IMG/VR virus record: IMGVR_UViG_3300020442_002301 | Coordinates: 1-22,640 of that record | Source of the DNA: a virus | DNA length: 22,640 bases | Reading direction: 5' to 3' (one strand) | Shown here: one piece after another, positions 1-8,655 of the stretch | Position numbering within the stretch: position 1 is the first letter of the stretch | Layout of the letters: every line of letters starts with the position of its first letter | Made by a program: the position numbers and the translations under genes | The notes under the pieces: generated by a model | What the model was told of the DNA's origin: nothing | Database searches by the model: none | Seen by the model: only the letters and a program-made list of their open reading frames with translations

Positions 1-2
1 AA

Positions 3-2114
3 GAAATTCAAGATATAGTAGGAGCTATGGTAACTGGTAATACTGAATCAGGTATTACAGTAACTTACCAAGACGGTGATGGAACGATTGACTTCTCTGT
101 AGCTTCACAAACAGATGAAAACTTTACTACTGCAGATCATGCTAAATTAGATGGTATAGAAGCAGGAGCTGATGTTACAGATACGACTAACGTTACAGCA
201 GCAGGAGCATTAATGGATTCAGAATTAACTTCTATAGCAGATGTTAAAGCATTAGATCAATCAGTAGTAGCAGGAGCTAGTCCAGATTTTGGAACAGCTA
301 ATATGACTGATGCTTCTAATAAGAGATTTATGACTGATGCTCAAGAAACTAAACTTGACTCAGTTGAAACTAATGCAGATGTTACTGATGCAACAAATGT
401 AACAGCAGCTGGTGCATTAATGGATAGTGAAGTAACTAACCTCGCAGCTGTAAAAGCTATAAACCAAGGACTAACAACAACTTCAGATGTAACATTTGCA
501 GATATATTAGTAACTGGTAATTTAACAGTACAAGGTACAAGAACAGAATTACAGGTAGCTACATTAAATGTAGAAGACTTAAATATTACAGTAGCATCTG
601 GTTCAGCAGATTCAGCAGCAGCTGATGGAGCTGGTATAACTATTGCAGGTGCTGATGAGTCATTAACTTGGGATCATGGTAATTCAAGATTTAACTTCTC
701 AGATGATGTACATGTAGTAGGTAATATTACAGTATCAGGAAATGTAGATGGAAGAGATGTAGCAACAGATGGTTCTAAATTAGACGGAATTGAATCAGGA
801 GCAACAGCAGATCAAACAGCAGCTGAAATTAAAACTTTAGTAGGAAATGCTTCTGACTCTAATGTATTTACAGATGCTTTACTTTCTAAATTAAATGCAA
901 TCGAAGCTAGTGCAGATGTTACTGATGCAACTAACGTTACTGCAGCAGGTGCTGTAATGGATAGTGAAGTAACTAACCTTGCATTTGTAAAAGGATTAAC
1001 AAAAGGTATTTCAGATGGTAATGTATTAACAGCTAACGATGCAGTAGCAGATAATGATTTCTTAAGAATTGATGGAACAGAAGTTGAAGGTTTATCAGCA
1101 TCAGAAGTAAGATCAGCAATAAATGTAGAAGACGGAGCAACAGCAGATCAAACAGCATCAGAAATTAGAACATTACTTGGAACTGGTAATAACGGTGTTA
1201 TACCATCAGCTGGTTCAGCAGGACAGTTCCTAAAACATGACGGTACGTTCGGTACTCCTTCATATACTACTAATACAGATACAGTAGATATGGGTGATGG
1301 TTTCAAAGTTCAAAACAGTGGCGGAAGTGACCAATTTACAATAACTGAAAATGAAGGTTTAAGATTTGCAGGAGCAGGTGCAACATCTGTATCTTTCGAT
1401 TCTTCTACTCAGAAAGTAACAATTACATCTACTGATAACAACACTACTTATTCAGTAGGAGATGGAGGATTAACAGAGAATAACTTTACTGACGCATTAA
1501 AAACTAAGTTGGATGGTATTGCAACTGGCGCAACTGCAAATACAGGAGATATTACACAAGTAAATATTACAGCTGGTACTGGTTTAACTGGAACAGTTAA
1601 TACAACTTCTGGGAACCATGTTCAAACAATAGATATTAGCAGGCCAACATCTGGAGACTGGTGGGGACACACAGCATATGTAGAGTCTGACGGTGTAATG
1701 GAAATTGGTAGATATATTGACTTCCATGATTCAGACTCAGAAACTGATGATTATTCTGTTAGATTAGATGGAAATGGAACTACGTTAGCAGTATCAGGAC
1801 ATATTACTTCAACAGGTAATATTACTGCAACTGGAGACGTTACTGCTTATTCTGATGAAACTCTTAAGAAAGATGTTAAGACTATCGAAGGAGCATTAGA
1901 TAAGACAAAAGAATTAAGAGGTGTAGAATTTACAAGAATAGCTGATGATTCTAAATCTATTGGTGTTATTGCTCAGGAATTAGAAAAAGTACTTCCAGAG
2001 TTAGTAAGCACTGATGATGAAGGTATTAAGTCAGTTAATTATGCACAAATTACCGGTCTATTAATTGAGGCCGTAAAAGAATTATCTGCTAAAGTAGAAG
2101 AATTAAGCAAATAA
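3..2114 (+). CDS. Tail fibre protein with C-terminal S74 intramolecular chaperone (5' end outside window)
   Basis: This is a long, Thr/Ala/Asp/Gly-rich repetitive fibre, probably the host-recognition fibre of the virion. The reading frame is open upstream of the ATG at 27: positions 3-26 encode EIQDIVGA leading straight into MVTGNTESG, so the gene runs in from the left and that ATG is unlikely to be its start. Numbering from that Met, residues 48, 117 and 296 begin three copies of an ADVTDATNVTAAGA-type repeat, and GATADQTA-type repeats lie near 259 and 371. The last part, from Ser609 (SDETLKKDV) to about 685, matches the Peptidase_S74 endosialidase-chaperone family. In that family a Ser-Lys pair cleaves the chaperone off after it has trimerised the fibre, and Ser609 with Lys614 or Lys615 fits. 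A helical SAKVEELSK tail ends the protein. Fibre identity is firm; the receptor is unknown. Confidence 0.92.
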   Translation, partial: EIQDIVGAMVTGNTESGITVTYQDGDGTIDFSVASQTDENFTTADHAKLDGIEAGADVTDTTNVTAAGALMDSELTSIADVKALDQSVVAGASPDFGTANMTDASNKRFMTDAQETKLDSVETNADVTDATNVTAAGALMDSEVTNLAAVKAINQGLTTTSDVTFADILVTGNLTVQGTRTELQVATLNVEDLNITVASGSADSAAADGAGITIAGADESLTWDHGNSRFNFSDDVHVVGNITVSGNVDGRDVATDGSKLDGIESGATADQTAAEIKTLVGNASDSNVFTDALLSKLNAIEASADVTDATNVTAAGAVMDSEVTNLAFVKGLTKGISDGNVLTANDAVADNDFLRIDGTEVEGLSASEVRSAINVEDGATADQTASEIRTLLGTGNNGVIPSAGSAGQFLKHDGTFGTPSYTTNTDTVDMGDGFKVQNSGGSDQFTITENEGLRFAGAGATSVSFDSSTQKVTITSTDNNTTYSVGDGGLTENNFTDALKTKLDGIATGATANTGDITQVNITAGTGLTGTVNTTSGNHVQTIDISRPTSGDWWGHTAYVESDGVMEIGRYIDFHDSDSETDDYSVRLDGNGTTLAVSGHITSTGNITATGDVTAYSDETLKKDVKTIEGALDKTKELRGVEFTRIADDSKSIGVIAQELEKVLPELVSTDDEGIKSVNYAQITGLLIEAVKELSAKVEELSK
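168..1007 (+). repeat. Three diverged copies of a ~30-codon repeat inside the tail fibre gene
   Basis: Copies begin near 168, 375 and 912, each about 90 bases. They encode ADVTD(T/A)TNVTAAGA(L/V)MDSE(L/V)T followed by a (A/F)VK(A/G) segment. The protein repeat is clear while the DNA differs at many third positions, so these are old fibre-shaft units and not recent duplications. Interspersed KLDGIE-type and GATADQTA-type units recur near 139, 775, 801, 1137 and 1504. Confidence 0.8.
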
Positions 2115-2132
2115 TTCGTATATTATAGTTAT

Positions 2133-2681
2133 ATGGGTTTAGTTATGAATATTGACCTGGAGACATCTGCAGGTCCAACAAAAGAGGCTTACTGTAGGAT
2201 TGATACCTACAGAGTAGACAAAGTTACAAATAGATTAAGGTTTGCTGTAACCTATTGGACAGATAAAGAAAGTGCAGCGAAGTTTAATCGAACTTACTTA
2301 GAAGAAGGCATGAAGCAAGCTTACGGTCTATTTTCTAGTAAGGTGGTTCATTATCCTGATCAGCTTTCAGAAGGTGATGAGGTTGATTTACCAACGTTCT
2401 TTGATGTTAGTATGGCTGATGAAATTGTAATTGAAGAGCCTATTTTAGAGGAGCAAGAGATAGAAAAGGAAGTACCTTATATATCTTTTGATGAGAATGG
2501 AGATGAGATTACTAAATATAGGACAGTAAAGAAGAAAGAGCAAGTTGAAGTCGGCAGTAAGACAGTAAAGAAAAATAAAATTGATAACTCTATTATAGGA
2601 GATTTACCTGAATATTGTTATCAGCATATAACTAAAGAATTAAAAAAATTGTTTCCAAAAGGAAAGATAACTAATAATTAA
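2133..2681 (+). CDS. Unrecognised 182-aa protein downstream of tail fibre
   Basis: I do not recognise the family. The first ~90 residues look like a compact domain (a TYRVDKVTNRLRFAVTYW stretch with alternating hydrophobics, then YLEEGMKQAYGLF). The middle, about residues 95-120, is very acidic (EEPILEEQEIEKEVPY), and a lysine-rich stretch follows with two similar TVKKK/TVKKN units. The C-terminus is a probable amphipathic helix. No signal peptide or membrane segment is seen. It lies 18 bases after the fibre gene and 5 bases before the next gene. A second in-frame ATG at 2145 (MNIDLET) is an alternative start, and neither has a clear Shine-Dalgarno site. By position it is probably virion- or assembly-related, but that is inference only. 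Confidence 0.6.
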   Translation: MGLVMNIDLETSAGPTKEAYCRIDTYRVDKVTNRLRFAVTYWTDKESAAKFNRTYLEEGMKQAYGLFSSKVVHYPDQLSEGDEVDLPTFFDVSMADEIVIEEPILEEQEIEKEVPYISFDENGDEITKYRTVKKKEQVEVGSKTVKKNKIDNSIIGDLPEYCYQHITKELKKLFPKGKITNN

Positions 2682-2686
2682 AAAAA

Positions 2687-3163
2687 ATGGCAGTATATTC
2701 ATACGGAGCAGGTAGTGCAGTAGCATTTTCAACTTTTGATACATGGTCAACTCAATATAGTAGTGACTCAAATGTAAGTTTAGACACAGTAATGAATAAC
2801 TTAGAACCAGCTGATGTTGCTCCTCATCAATGTTCAGAATTAAGAGGTAACAGCTTCTTATACGGAAATGTTTATGCTGACGGTGCTTCTGGTAATGTTG
2901 CAGTTACTACAGGATACTCACAAGGTGCTACTACCAGCTTTGCCTTAAAGAATGTTAACTTTAACTCAATATCATCAGTAGTAATAACTGCTACAGCAAC
3001 ATATCCGGTTTATTTAGAAGGATTTTATACTGCTACTAATGGAGGAGGAACATTATTAGAAAATTATGACGAGCCAACTACATCAGGTACAATAACATTA
3101 ACATCATCAACTCATACTGGTGTTGTTAATATTTATGCGTACTTTGTAGATGCTCATGCTTAA
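2687..3163 (+). CDS. Small beta-rich probable virion protein (fibre tip or accessory)
   Basis: This 158-aa protein is low in charge and rich in Ser, Thr, Gly, Ala, Val and Tyr, with no signal peptide or transmembrane helix. It starts AVYSYGAGSAVAFSTFD. Around residues 44-58 it has VAPHQCSELRGNSF, which resembles the short 'S-x-L/F-R-G' segments common at the ends of phage fibre proteins. The rest alternates short hydrophobic strands and polar turns ending in NIYAYFVDAHA, which suggests an all-beta fold. It follows the fibre gene cluster, and its ATG sits in an A-run with no Shine-Dalgarno site. A fibre tip, adhesin or decoration protein is the best guess, based on composition and position and not on a firm family match. 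Confidence 0.6.
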   Translation: MAVYSYGAGSAVAFSTFDTWSTQYSSDSNVSLDTVMNNLEPADVAPHQCSELRGNSFLYGNVYADGASGNVAVTTGYSQGATTSFALKNVNFNSISSVVITATATYPVYLEGFYTATNGGGTLLENYDEPTTSGTITLTSSTHTGVVNIYAYFVDAHA

Positions 3164-3181
3164 AATATAAATTAATAGGTT

Positions 3182-4039
3182 TTGAAAGTAATTTGGGTAT
3201 TAGAAAATATCCATAACGACAAAGGGTTCTACAGTAAGTTTAATATCTTATTATTACTAGCTTCTGTTACGTTATGGAAAAGGAACCATCCTACTCATCG
3301 TGCAGTACTATACTGTGATGATCTCACAAAAGAAACTCTCACCTTGGCAAATGCTATCCATCTATGGGATGAGATAGTTAAATACGAGCATACATATAAA
3401 ATTAAAAGAAGCGTTTTCTGGGCTGCAAATAAAGTAAAAACTGTATTTGAGCAAAGGGAACCTTTCGTTATTATGGATAACGATACATTGGTATTTAAAC
3501 CAATGCATGAATATCTTAAAGATGAAGTTTTAGTAGCTAATCTAGAAACCGGTAAAGGTTATTACCCAGGTAACATAGATCAATATGTTAAAAGACTATC
3601 CAATAAGGTTAGATGGCAACAAGATTCATTAAACGTTTCTTTCTTATATTTCCCAGATCCTAAACTATCAGAGTTTTATGCTAGATGGAGTTTAGAGATG
3701 ATGGAAGAATTTTCTGCTATGAATGTTCCTAATTCACAATATTTAATTTTTGCAGAGCAATTATTATTAAGATGGATATTAGATAACCATCCTGAGTATG
3801 GTAGTTATAAAAGTATGATATCTACTTATTGGGACTGTAATAAATGGGATTGGGGAGAAGATCATGATAAAGGATTATGGCCATTCCCTGAATCTGAATT
3901 ATATTTTAAACATTACGGACCAGGAAAAAGATATGTTATAAAAGATGCAACTGATTTAGGTTATGAAGGTGAATGCGAATTGTTAATTAATGCTATTAAT
4001 ATACCTGATTTAAATTTAGATCATATTACTAAAAAATGA
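3182..4039 (+). CDS. Putative GT-A-like glycosyltransferase (DxD), first gene of the accessory block
   Basis: This 285-aa protein begins MKVIWVLENI and has REPFVIMDNDTLVF at about residues 92-105. The DND at 99-101 fits the metal- and nucleotide-sugar-binding DxD of GT-A transferases. It resembles the protein at 16799-17644 (TEPYVHLDFDIF at the same place) and more loosely the one at 20380-21126, so the three look like one diverged family. Substrate is unknown. No membrane segment or signal peptide is seen, so it is probably cytoplasmic. The start is taken as TTG because an in-frame TAG lies at 3176-3178 and the next Met is far inside. Its stop overlaps the next start as ATGA. It could instead be a sugar-binding or inactive relative. 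Confidence 0.65.
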   Translation: MKVIWVLENIHNDKGFYSKFNILLLLASVTLWKRNHPTHRAVLYCDDLTKETLTLANAIHLWDEIVKYEHTYKIKRSVFWAANKVKTVFEQREPFVIMDNDTLVFKPMHEYLKDEVLVANLETGKGYYPGNIDQYVKRLSNKVRWQQDSLNVSFLYFPDPKLSEFYARWSLEMMEEFSAMNVPNSQYLIFAEQLLLRWILDNHPEYGSYKSMISTYWDCNKWDWGEDHDKGLWPFPESELYFKHYGPGKRYVIKDATDLGYEGECELLINAINIPDLNLDHITKK

Positions 4040-4788
4040 TATTAGATAAAAAATACATACAAAGTTTTATTACTAATAACCAGATTATAGAAGATGATAA
4101 AACTATTCTTAAACCTGTAAATTATAGATGGACTCATGGAGCTACTGATTTTCATATGGGTGATGGATTATTAATTTATTCTATTATTCAATATATGAGA
4201 GCTAAAGTATGTGTTTGTTTAGGATCAGGAGGAGGTTTTATTCCTCGTATTATGACTCAAGCAAGAGTAGATTTATATGATACTGAAATATTTGAAGGTA
4301 ATAGAGATTATAACTGGGGTGATATCGGTACTACTTTTATAGTAGATGCTGCAAATCAAGTAGGAGGTAATGTAGATTGGCTACCAGAAGATTCTTTCTT
4401 TAGAAAAATATTTTCCCCTAGAATTATTAATGATACTACAGAAAATGCTTATTATAACTTTTTTGTAAAAGAAGATTTAAAAATAGATTATTTACATATT
4501 GATGCTGGTCATTCTTATAAAGATGTAAAATTAGACTTTCACATGTACAGTTCTTTATTATCTGAACATGGTATTATATCTATTCATGATACCGATATTA
4601 GATACGCTGAAAATTACATAGTTACAAAAGATATAAAAGATCAAGACCATCATGATGAGTTTGCTAATGGACCTTCTGAATTTATTAAAGAGATAGGAGA
4701 TGAATGGCAAAGATTTGATTTCTTTAATGAAGGAACATATCCTAAAAAACCAAGTTCAACAGGATTAACATTATTAAGACGTGCTTAA
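4036..4788 (+). CDS. Class I SAM-dependent methyltransferase, Methyltransf_24-like
   Basis: This 250-aa protein has the landmarks of a Rossmann-fold methyltransferase. CVCLGSGGGF at residues 59-68 is the SAM-binding glycine loop (motif I), and an acidic VDLYDTEIFEG segment follows. DYLHIDAGHSYKDVKLDF at 151-168, with GIISIHDTD at 179-187, is characteristic of the Methyltransf_24 family, whose members often sit in polysaccharide and glycan clusters and methylate sugars. The acceptor here is unknown. It starts in an ATGA overlap with the upstream transferase and overlaps the next gene by 8 bases, so translation is probably coupled. Context suggests O-methylation of a sugar made or attached by the neighbouring transferases, which is inference. 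Confidence 0.82.
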   Translation: MILDKKYIQSFITNNQIIEDDKTILKPVNYRWTHGATDFHMGDGLLIYSIIQYMRAKVCVCLGSGGGFIPRIMTQARVDLYDTEIFEGNRDYNWGDIGTTFIVDAANQVGGNVDWLPEDSFFRKIFSPRIINDTTENAYYNFFVKEDLKIDYLHIDAGHSYKDVKLDFHMYSSLLSEHGIISIHDTDIRYAENYIVTKDIKDQDHHDEFANGPSEFIKEIGDEWQRFDFFNEGTYPKKPSSTGLTLLRRA

Positions 4789-5620
4789 TTTAGTTACAGT
4801 AGTAGGAGAAAATACTCATATATTACCTCATATGTTAAAACATTATGAAGGAGTAGTAGATAAATTCCATGTAGCTGTATATAGACAATCAGAAGATGAT
4901 GGTATATTAGAAGAGGTTGAAAAATTAGGTATTGAACCTTACGATGTATACACAGACGATAAATATAATTGGAATACTGTAACTCATATTTACAATGCTA
5001 TCAAAAAAACTAAACCTGATGAATGGTGGATAGTATGTGATGATGATGAATTGCAAGTATATCCTAGACCTATTAAGGACATAGTAAATGAATGTGAGAG
5101 ATACGGTTATGACTTTGTCACAGGAGGTTTCTTAGATAGAATAGGTACTAATGGTACCTTTCCAAAAGTAACGAGAGAGACTAATATTCACGAAGCCTTT
5201 CCTTATGCTGGTTTCTTTAGATACCCAATGTCTGGTGCTTGTCCTAACAAAGTTACATTAATGAAAGGACATCAAGAAATAACATCAGGTCAGCATTATG
5301 CTAAATTTAAGGATAATACTAATAGTTGGGGCACTGAACATCCTAAAAGAATGCCTATAAATGATTGTTTTGTTCAAGTACATCATTTTAAATGGGATGA
5401 AACCTGTATAGAAAGAATAAAAAAAGTAGCAGATGTTAAAAAAGATTATTCTTATTCAGAAGAATATGAAATAATGTATAATGCTATAAAGGATTCCGGA
5501 TGGAAAATAGATATACAAAATCCTACGTATAAAGTTGAAAAGCTGAAAGAATTTTCGTATATTAAGTATAATGACTATACTCAATGGTCTGTGTTAAGAA
5601 ATAAAATAGTTTTAATATGA
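4781..5620 (+). CDS. Glycosyltransferase, GT2-like
   Basis: This 279-aa protein has a GT-A fold layout. The N-terminus LVTVVGENTHILPHMLKHYEG is the usual 'stay-at-home, look at the other site' start of family 2-like transferases that act by inversion. A VDKFHVAVYRQSEDD strand follows, and EWWIVCDDDELQVYP at about 81-95 has the acidic DDDE nucleotide-sugar and metal site at 87-90. The C-terminal half carries HHFKWDETCIERI, which often closes such folds. No membrane span is visible, so it is probably soluble. Donor and acceptor are unknown. It overlaps the methyltransferase by 8 bases and the next small gene by 4 (ATGA). Confidence 0.8.
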   Translation: MLNLVTVVGENTHILPHMLKHYEGVVDKFHVAVYRQSEDDGILEEVEKLGIEPYDVYTDDKYNWNTVTHIYNAIKKTKPDEWWIVCDDDELQVYPRPIKDIVNECERYGYDFVTGGFLDRIGTNGTFPKVTRETNIHEAFPYAGFFRYPMSGACPNKVTLMKGHQEITSGQHYAKFKDNTNSWGTEHPKRMPINDCFVQVHHFKWDETCIERIKKVADVKKDYSYSEEYEIMYNAIKDSGWKIDIQNPTYKVEKLKEFSYIKYNDYTQWSVLRNKIVLI

Positions 5621-5850
5621 GTCAAAAAAAGACAGCAAGTTTCGGTAAACCAACTTTCGAACAACAAATTATCGAAGAAAGAAAGTTAAAAGCTTTAGAA
5701 AAGATTGCTAACTCTTTAGATGCTCTAGCTTTATGGTTTGAAGAAGTCGATAAAGAAGAGTGGGGAGATAGAATTCAATATTATTTAGCTGAATGGCATA
5801 AAACCTTACCAAAGAAAGAAACAGAAGAAGAAGTAGAAGAGGATGCATAA
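5617..5850 (+). CDS. Small charged helical protein, unrecognised (77 aa)
   Basis: I do not recognise it as a named family. It is short, highly charged and mostly helical. Residues about 15-45 (EQQIIEERKLKALEKIANSL) form a likely coiled-coil or helical hairpin, DKEEWGDRIQYYLAEWH follows, and it ends in an acidic EEEVEEDA tail. There are no cysteines and no leader-core layout, so it is a poor RiPP precursor candidate. It is linked at both ends by overlaps (4 bases upstream, 8 bases downstream), which ties its expression to the glycosyltransferases. It could be a small partner, adaptor or regulatory subunit. The role is unknown. Confidence 0.65.
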   Translation: MSQKKTASFGKPTFEQQIIEERKLKALEKIANSLDALALWFEEVDKEEWGDRIQYYLAEWHKTLPKKETEEEVEEDA

Positions 5851-7246
5851 ATTAGGTATTATAGTACCATATAGAGATAGAGAAGAACAGCTTAAAACTT
5901 TTATAGCTGCTATTAAAGACTATATACAAGATATAGATTACCAAATTATAGTTGTTGATCAGCAATGTGATAACGATTTTAATAGAGGTAAACTATTAAA
6001 TATAGGATTTTTAAAAGCTATGAGATTAGGATGTGACTATGTTGTATTTCACGATGTAGATATGTTACCGGTAAAAGTTGATTATTCTTATTCTCCTAAG
6101 GTACTACACCTAGTTAATGATTTAAGAGTTCCTGAAGGATTTAAGAGAACACATTTTGATGAATACTTCGGCGGTGTAACTTTATTTCCAGTAGAATTAT
6201 TTAAAGCTGTAAATGGTTATTCTAATGAATTTTGGGGATGGGGATTTGAAGATGATAATTTAATGTTAAGATGTGTTAAGGCAGGATTGGAGTTAGATAC
6301 TAAAGTTATTACACAAAGAGGGAGAGATGGTGTAGCTTTAGAGTTTAATGGTAAAGATTCATTTGTAGCATGTCCTAATGTATTTAATTCTATAAGAGAT
6401 TTTACTGTATTTATAAACTTTCAAATAGATCAAATAGAACAAAACCCTAAAAATATTACAGATGAAAGTTCTATATTTTCCATACCAGGTAGAGATACAA
6501 CTTTAACATATAATTCATTTAGAAACTTTGCTTTTCAATTTTGGAAAAAAGATTTAAGTTCAATGAATATAAATTCTGAACATTATCCTGAAGGTAATTA
6601 TAGCGTGGCTATAACTATAGGAAATAGAAAAGATCCTAAGGAAGTTAAGTTTTGGATGAATGGTAGAGAAATAGGTAGATTAACTTATGATAAAATGATG
6701 GATATCAAACAAGCTAAATATTTTTATTTAGGAGTAGGAGATCCTGAAAGAGAAGAAAAAAATAATTGGTTTGATGGAAGAATATCAACCTTTGCTGTTT
6801 ATCCTGAAGTATTAGATCAACTTTCATTAGAGAGAATAAGTAATAATGTTGAGCATAGTTTATTTCAAGTAGTAGATGCAGAACCAATATTATATTATGA
6901 TGCTAAATTTGTAAAGAATCAAGAACTATTAGATTTATCAGGGAATGGAAATCATGGTAGATGTTTCAATACTTACGGTACTGTTACTAGTAGACAAGAT
7001 ACTATGAATATTCCTATACCTTTTAGAAGAGACGGTGTATTAAGAGGACTTAAGCACGATGAAAATGGATATGTAGACGGATATTGGAAGACTTGGCAGA
7101 GTAGAGAAAACCAATTAAGATATTATAAACAGTTTTACGATAAAGATTATGATTATAATAAAGAAGGAGTTAACAACGTCTTCTATACTAAAATAGGAGA
7201 AGAAGTAAATGATAACGTTGTACATTTAAAAGTAGCATTAACATGA
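5843..7246 (+). CDS. GT7-type galactosyltransferase with a LamG-like domain nested in the catalytic fold
   Basis: The first ~150 residues carry the signature order of the GT7 beta-1,4-galactosyltransferase family: VPYRDRE (8-14), FNRGKLLNIGF (46-56), HDVDMLP (70-76, DVD metal site), YFGGV (108-112) and NGYSNEFWGWGFEDDNLMLR (124-143). About residues 160-385 then look like a LamG/concanavalin-like domain (ALEFNGKDSFV, later WFDGRISTFAVYPEVL and DLSGNGNHG). From about 395 the GT7 C-terminal lobe resumes: VLRGLKHDENG, then EGVNNVFYTKIGEE near 441-454. So the LamG-like part appears inserted into the enzyme and not appended. GT7 enzymes move a hexose or HexNAc from a UDP-sugar, and the substrate here is unknown. 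No membrane anchor is seen. It overlaps both neighbours (8 and 4 bases) and has a tandem paralogue next door. Confidence 0.87.
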   Translation: MHKLGIIVPYRDREEQLKTFIAAIKDYIQDIDYQIIVVDQQCDNDFNRGKLLNIGFLKAMRLGCDYVVFHDVDMLPVKVDYSYSPKVLHLVNDLRVPEGFKRTHFDEYFGGVTLFPVELFKAVNGYSNEFWGWGFEDDNLMLRCVKAGLELDTKVITQRGRDGVALEFNGKDSFVACPNVFNSIRDFTVFINFQIDQIEQNPKNITDESSIFSIPGRDTTLTYNSFRNFAFQFWKKDLSSMNINSEHYPEGNYSVAITIGNRKDPKEVKFWMNGREIGRLTYDKMMDIKQAKYFYLGVGDPEREEKNNWFDGRISTFAVYPEVLDQLSLERISNNVEHSLFQVVDAEPILYYDAKFVKNQELLDLSGNGNHGRCFNTYGTVTSRQDTMNIPIPFRRDGVLRGLKHDENGYVDGYWKTWQSRENQLRYYKQFYDKDYDYNKEGVNNVFYTKIGEEVNDNVVHLKVALT

Positions 7247-8655
7247 AATTAGGAGTTTGCGTTCCATATAGAAATAGAGAATTACATCTCAATGAATTTA
7301 TACCTAAAGTAGGTAAATACCTTAAAGATAGAAACATCGATTTTCAGATGTATTTCTGTCATCAAGTAGACGATAAACTCTTTAATAGAGGGGCGACTAA
7401 AAATATTGCAGCTAAACATGCACTAGAAGAAGGATGTGATTATATAGTATGGCATGATATTGATATGATTCCTGTAGAAGGAGGAGGCGCAGACTATTCA
7501 TTCCCAGAAAAAGCTCCAAGACATATTGCTACTAAAATAGAACAGATGGACTGGCAGTTAAAGTATCATGAATATTTTGGAGGTGCAGTTTTATTTAGTA
7601 AAGAACAATTAGAAGCTACTAACGGATATTCAAATGATTATTGGGATTGGGGTATGGAAGATGATGACTTATTTTGGAGATGCCATAAGGAAGGTTTAAC
7701 TAATGATAGTTATTTAGATGTTGACTTGGATGGTTCTCAATTTGTAAGATTTAACGGAGATGATGCCTCAGCATCTATTGATATACCAGAACAATATAAA
7801 AACTTTAACAGAAGATCTCATACAGTTTCAGTTTTAACTAGAGCATTTCAAATGCCTGATAAAAATCCTATATTCTTAATCGGTAGTAAAAAAAGAAGAT
7901 ATGTTGAATACCCAATATTAAGAGTACCAGGTTATGATTACGGTATATCTTTTAATAATTCTAGAGCTTTATCATTAACTTTCTGGAATACTTTTAATCA
8001 ACATAATTATATGTGGTTGAAAAGATATGATAATCAATGGAGCTGGGTAACTGTAGTATTTGATGATTATAATAAACTATCTCATTTTTATTTAAATGGT
8101 ACTGAAGTAGATTCCTTAGCAGGATTTGGTTCTCCATCACCATATAAGTATGAAGGTAGATTAAAAAAATATAATGTAGATAAAGTATATTTAGGATCAA
8201 CACCATCTGAAAAAGAAGATAGCCCTATAAAATATTTCAAAGGAGATATTGCATCAGTAAGAATATGGGATAGAGATTTAACTCCTACAGAAGTTGCAAA
8301 CTTACATAAAGAGGTTCCTTCAGATGGCTTATTTATAGATTTAGATCCTGGTGATTTGAGTTCATATAATAGTGATAATATTACCATAAGTAAAGATGAT
8401 ATTAGAATACCTAACTCTATAATCCCACATAGAGTAGAAGGTAAGATGAGATGTTTACCTCATAAGGATGAAGGTATAGTTGGCGGTAAGTTTGTAAAAG
8501 GAGAAACTACAGCTAGGAATGAAAGACGTTATGTCTTAGAAATGCAGCAAAATAAAATTAACTATAAAAATGATGGCTTAAAACAGGTTAAGTATGAACT
8601 TGTAGGAGAAGAGATACTTACACCGTGGGCTAAGATGATCAATGTTAAATTATGA
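7243..8655 (+). CDS. Second GT7-type galactosyltransferase with nested LamG-like domain (tandem paralogue)
   Basis: Same architecture as the gene before it. The GT7 motifs are VPYRNRE (8-14), LFNRGATKNIA (47-56), HDIDMIP (71-77), YFGGAVLF (111-118) and NGYSNDYWDWGMEDDDLFWR (127-146). A LamG-like insert spans about 163-385 (QFVRFNGDDAS, HFYLNGTEV, YFKGDIASVRIWDRDLTPTEVANL). The GT7 C-terminal lobe follows from about 391: GKMRCLPHKDEG, NDGLKQVKYELVGEE. The insertion point is the same in both copies while the sequences differ strongly, so the nested layout predates the duplication or was inherited together. WDWG replaces the usual WGWG, a possible change in the acceptor pocket. It joins its neighbours by ATGA overlaps at both ends. 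Donor and acceptor are unknown; cytoplasmic location is inferred. Confidence 0.87.
   Translation: MKLGVCVPYRNRELHLNEFIPKVGKYLKDRNIDFQMYFCHQVDDKLFNRGATKNIAAKHALEEGCDYIVWHDIDMIPVEGGGADYSFPEKAPRHIATKIEQMDWQLKYHEYFGGAVLFSKEQLEATNGYSNDYWDWGMEDDDLFWRCHKEGLTNDSYLDVDLDGSQFVRFNGDDASASIDIPEQYKNFNRRSHTVSVLTRAFQMPDKNPIFLIGSKKRRYVEYPILRVPGYDYGISFNNSRALSLTFWNTFNQHNYMWLKRYDNQWSWVTVVFDDYNKLSHFYLNGTEVDSLAGFGSPSPYKYEGRLKKYNVDKVYLGSTPSEKEDSPIKYFKGDIASVRIWDRDLTPTEVANLHKEVPSDGLFIDLDPGDLSSYNSDNITISKDDIRIPNSIIPHRVEGKMRCLPHKDEGIVGGKFVKGETTARNERRYVLEMQQNKINYKNDGLKQVKYELVGEEILTPWAKMINVKL

Noticed and set aside
27-29. ATG at 27 as the true start of the tail fibre
   Set aside because: The frame is open to the window edge and encodes EIQDIVGA, which continues naturally into the fibre sequence.
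7994-8387. Minus-strand open frames antisense to the second GT7 gene
   Set aside because: They lie wholly inside a well-supported + strand gene, have low-complexity composition typical of AT-rich antisense frames, and show no recognisable motif.
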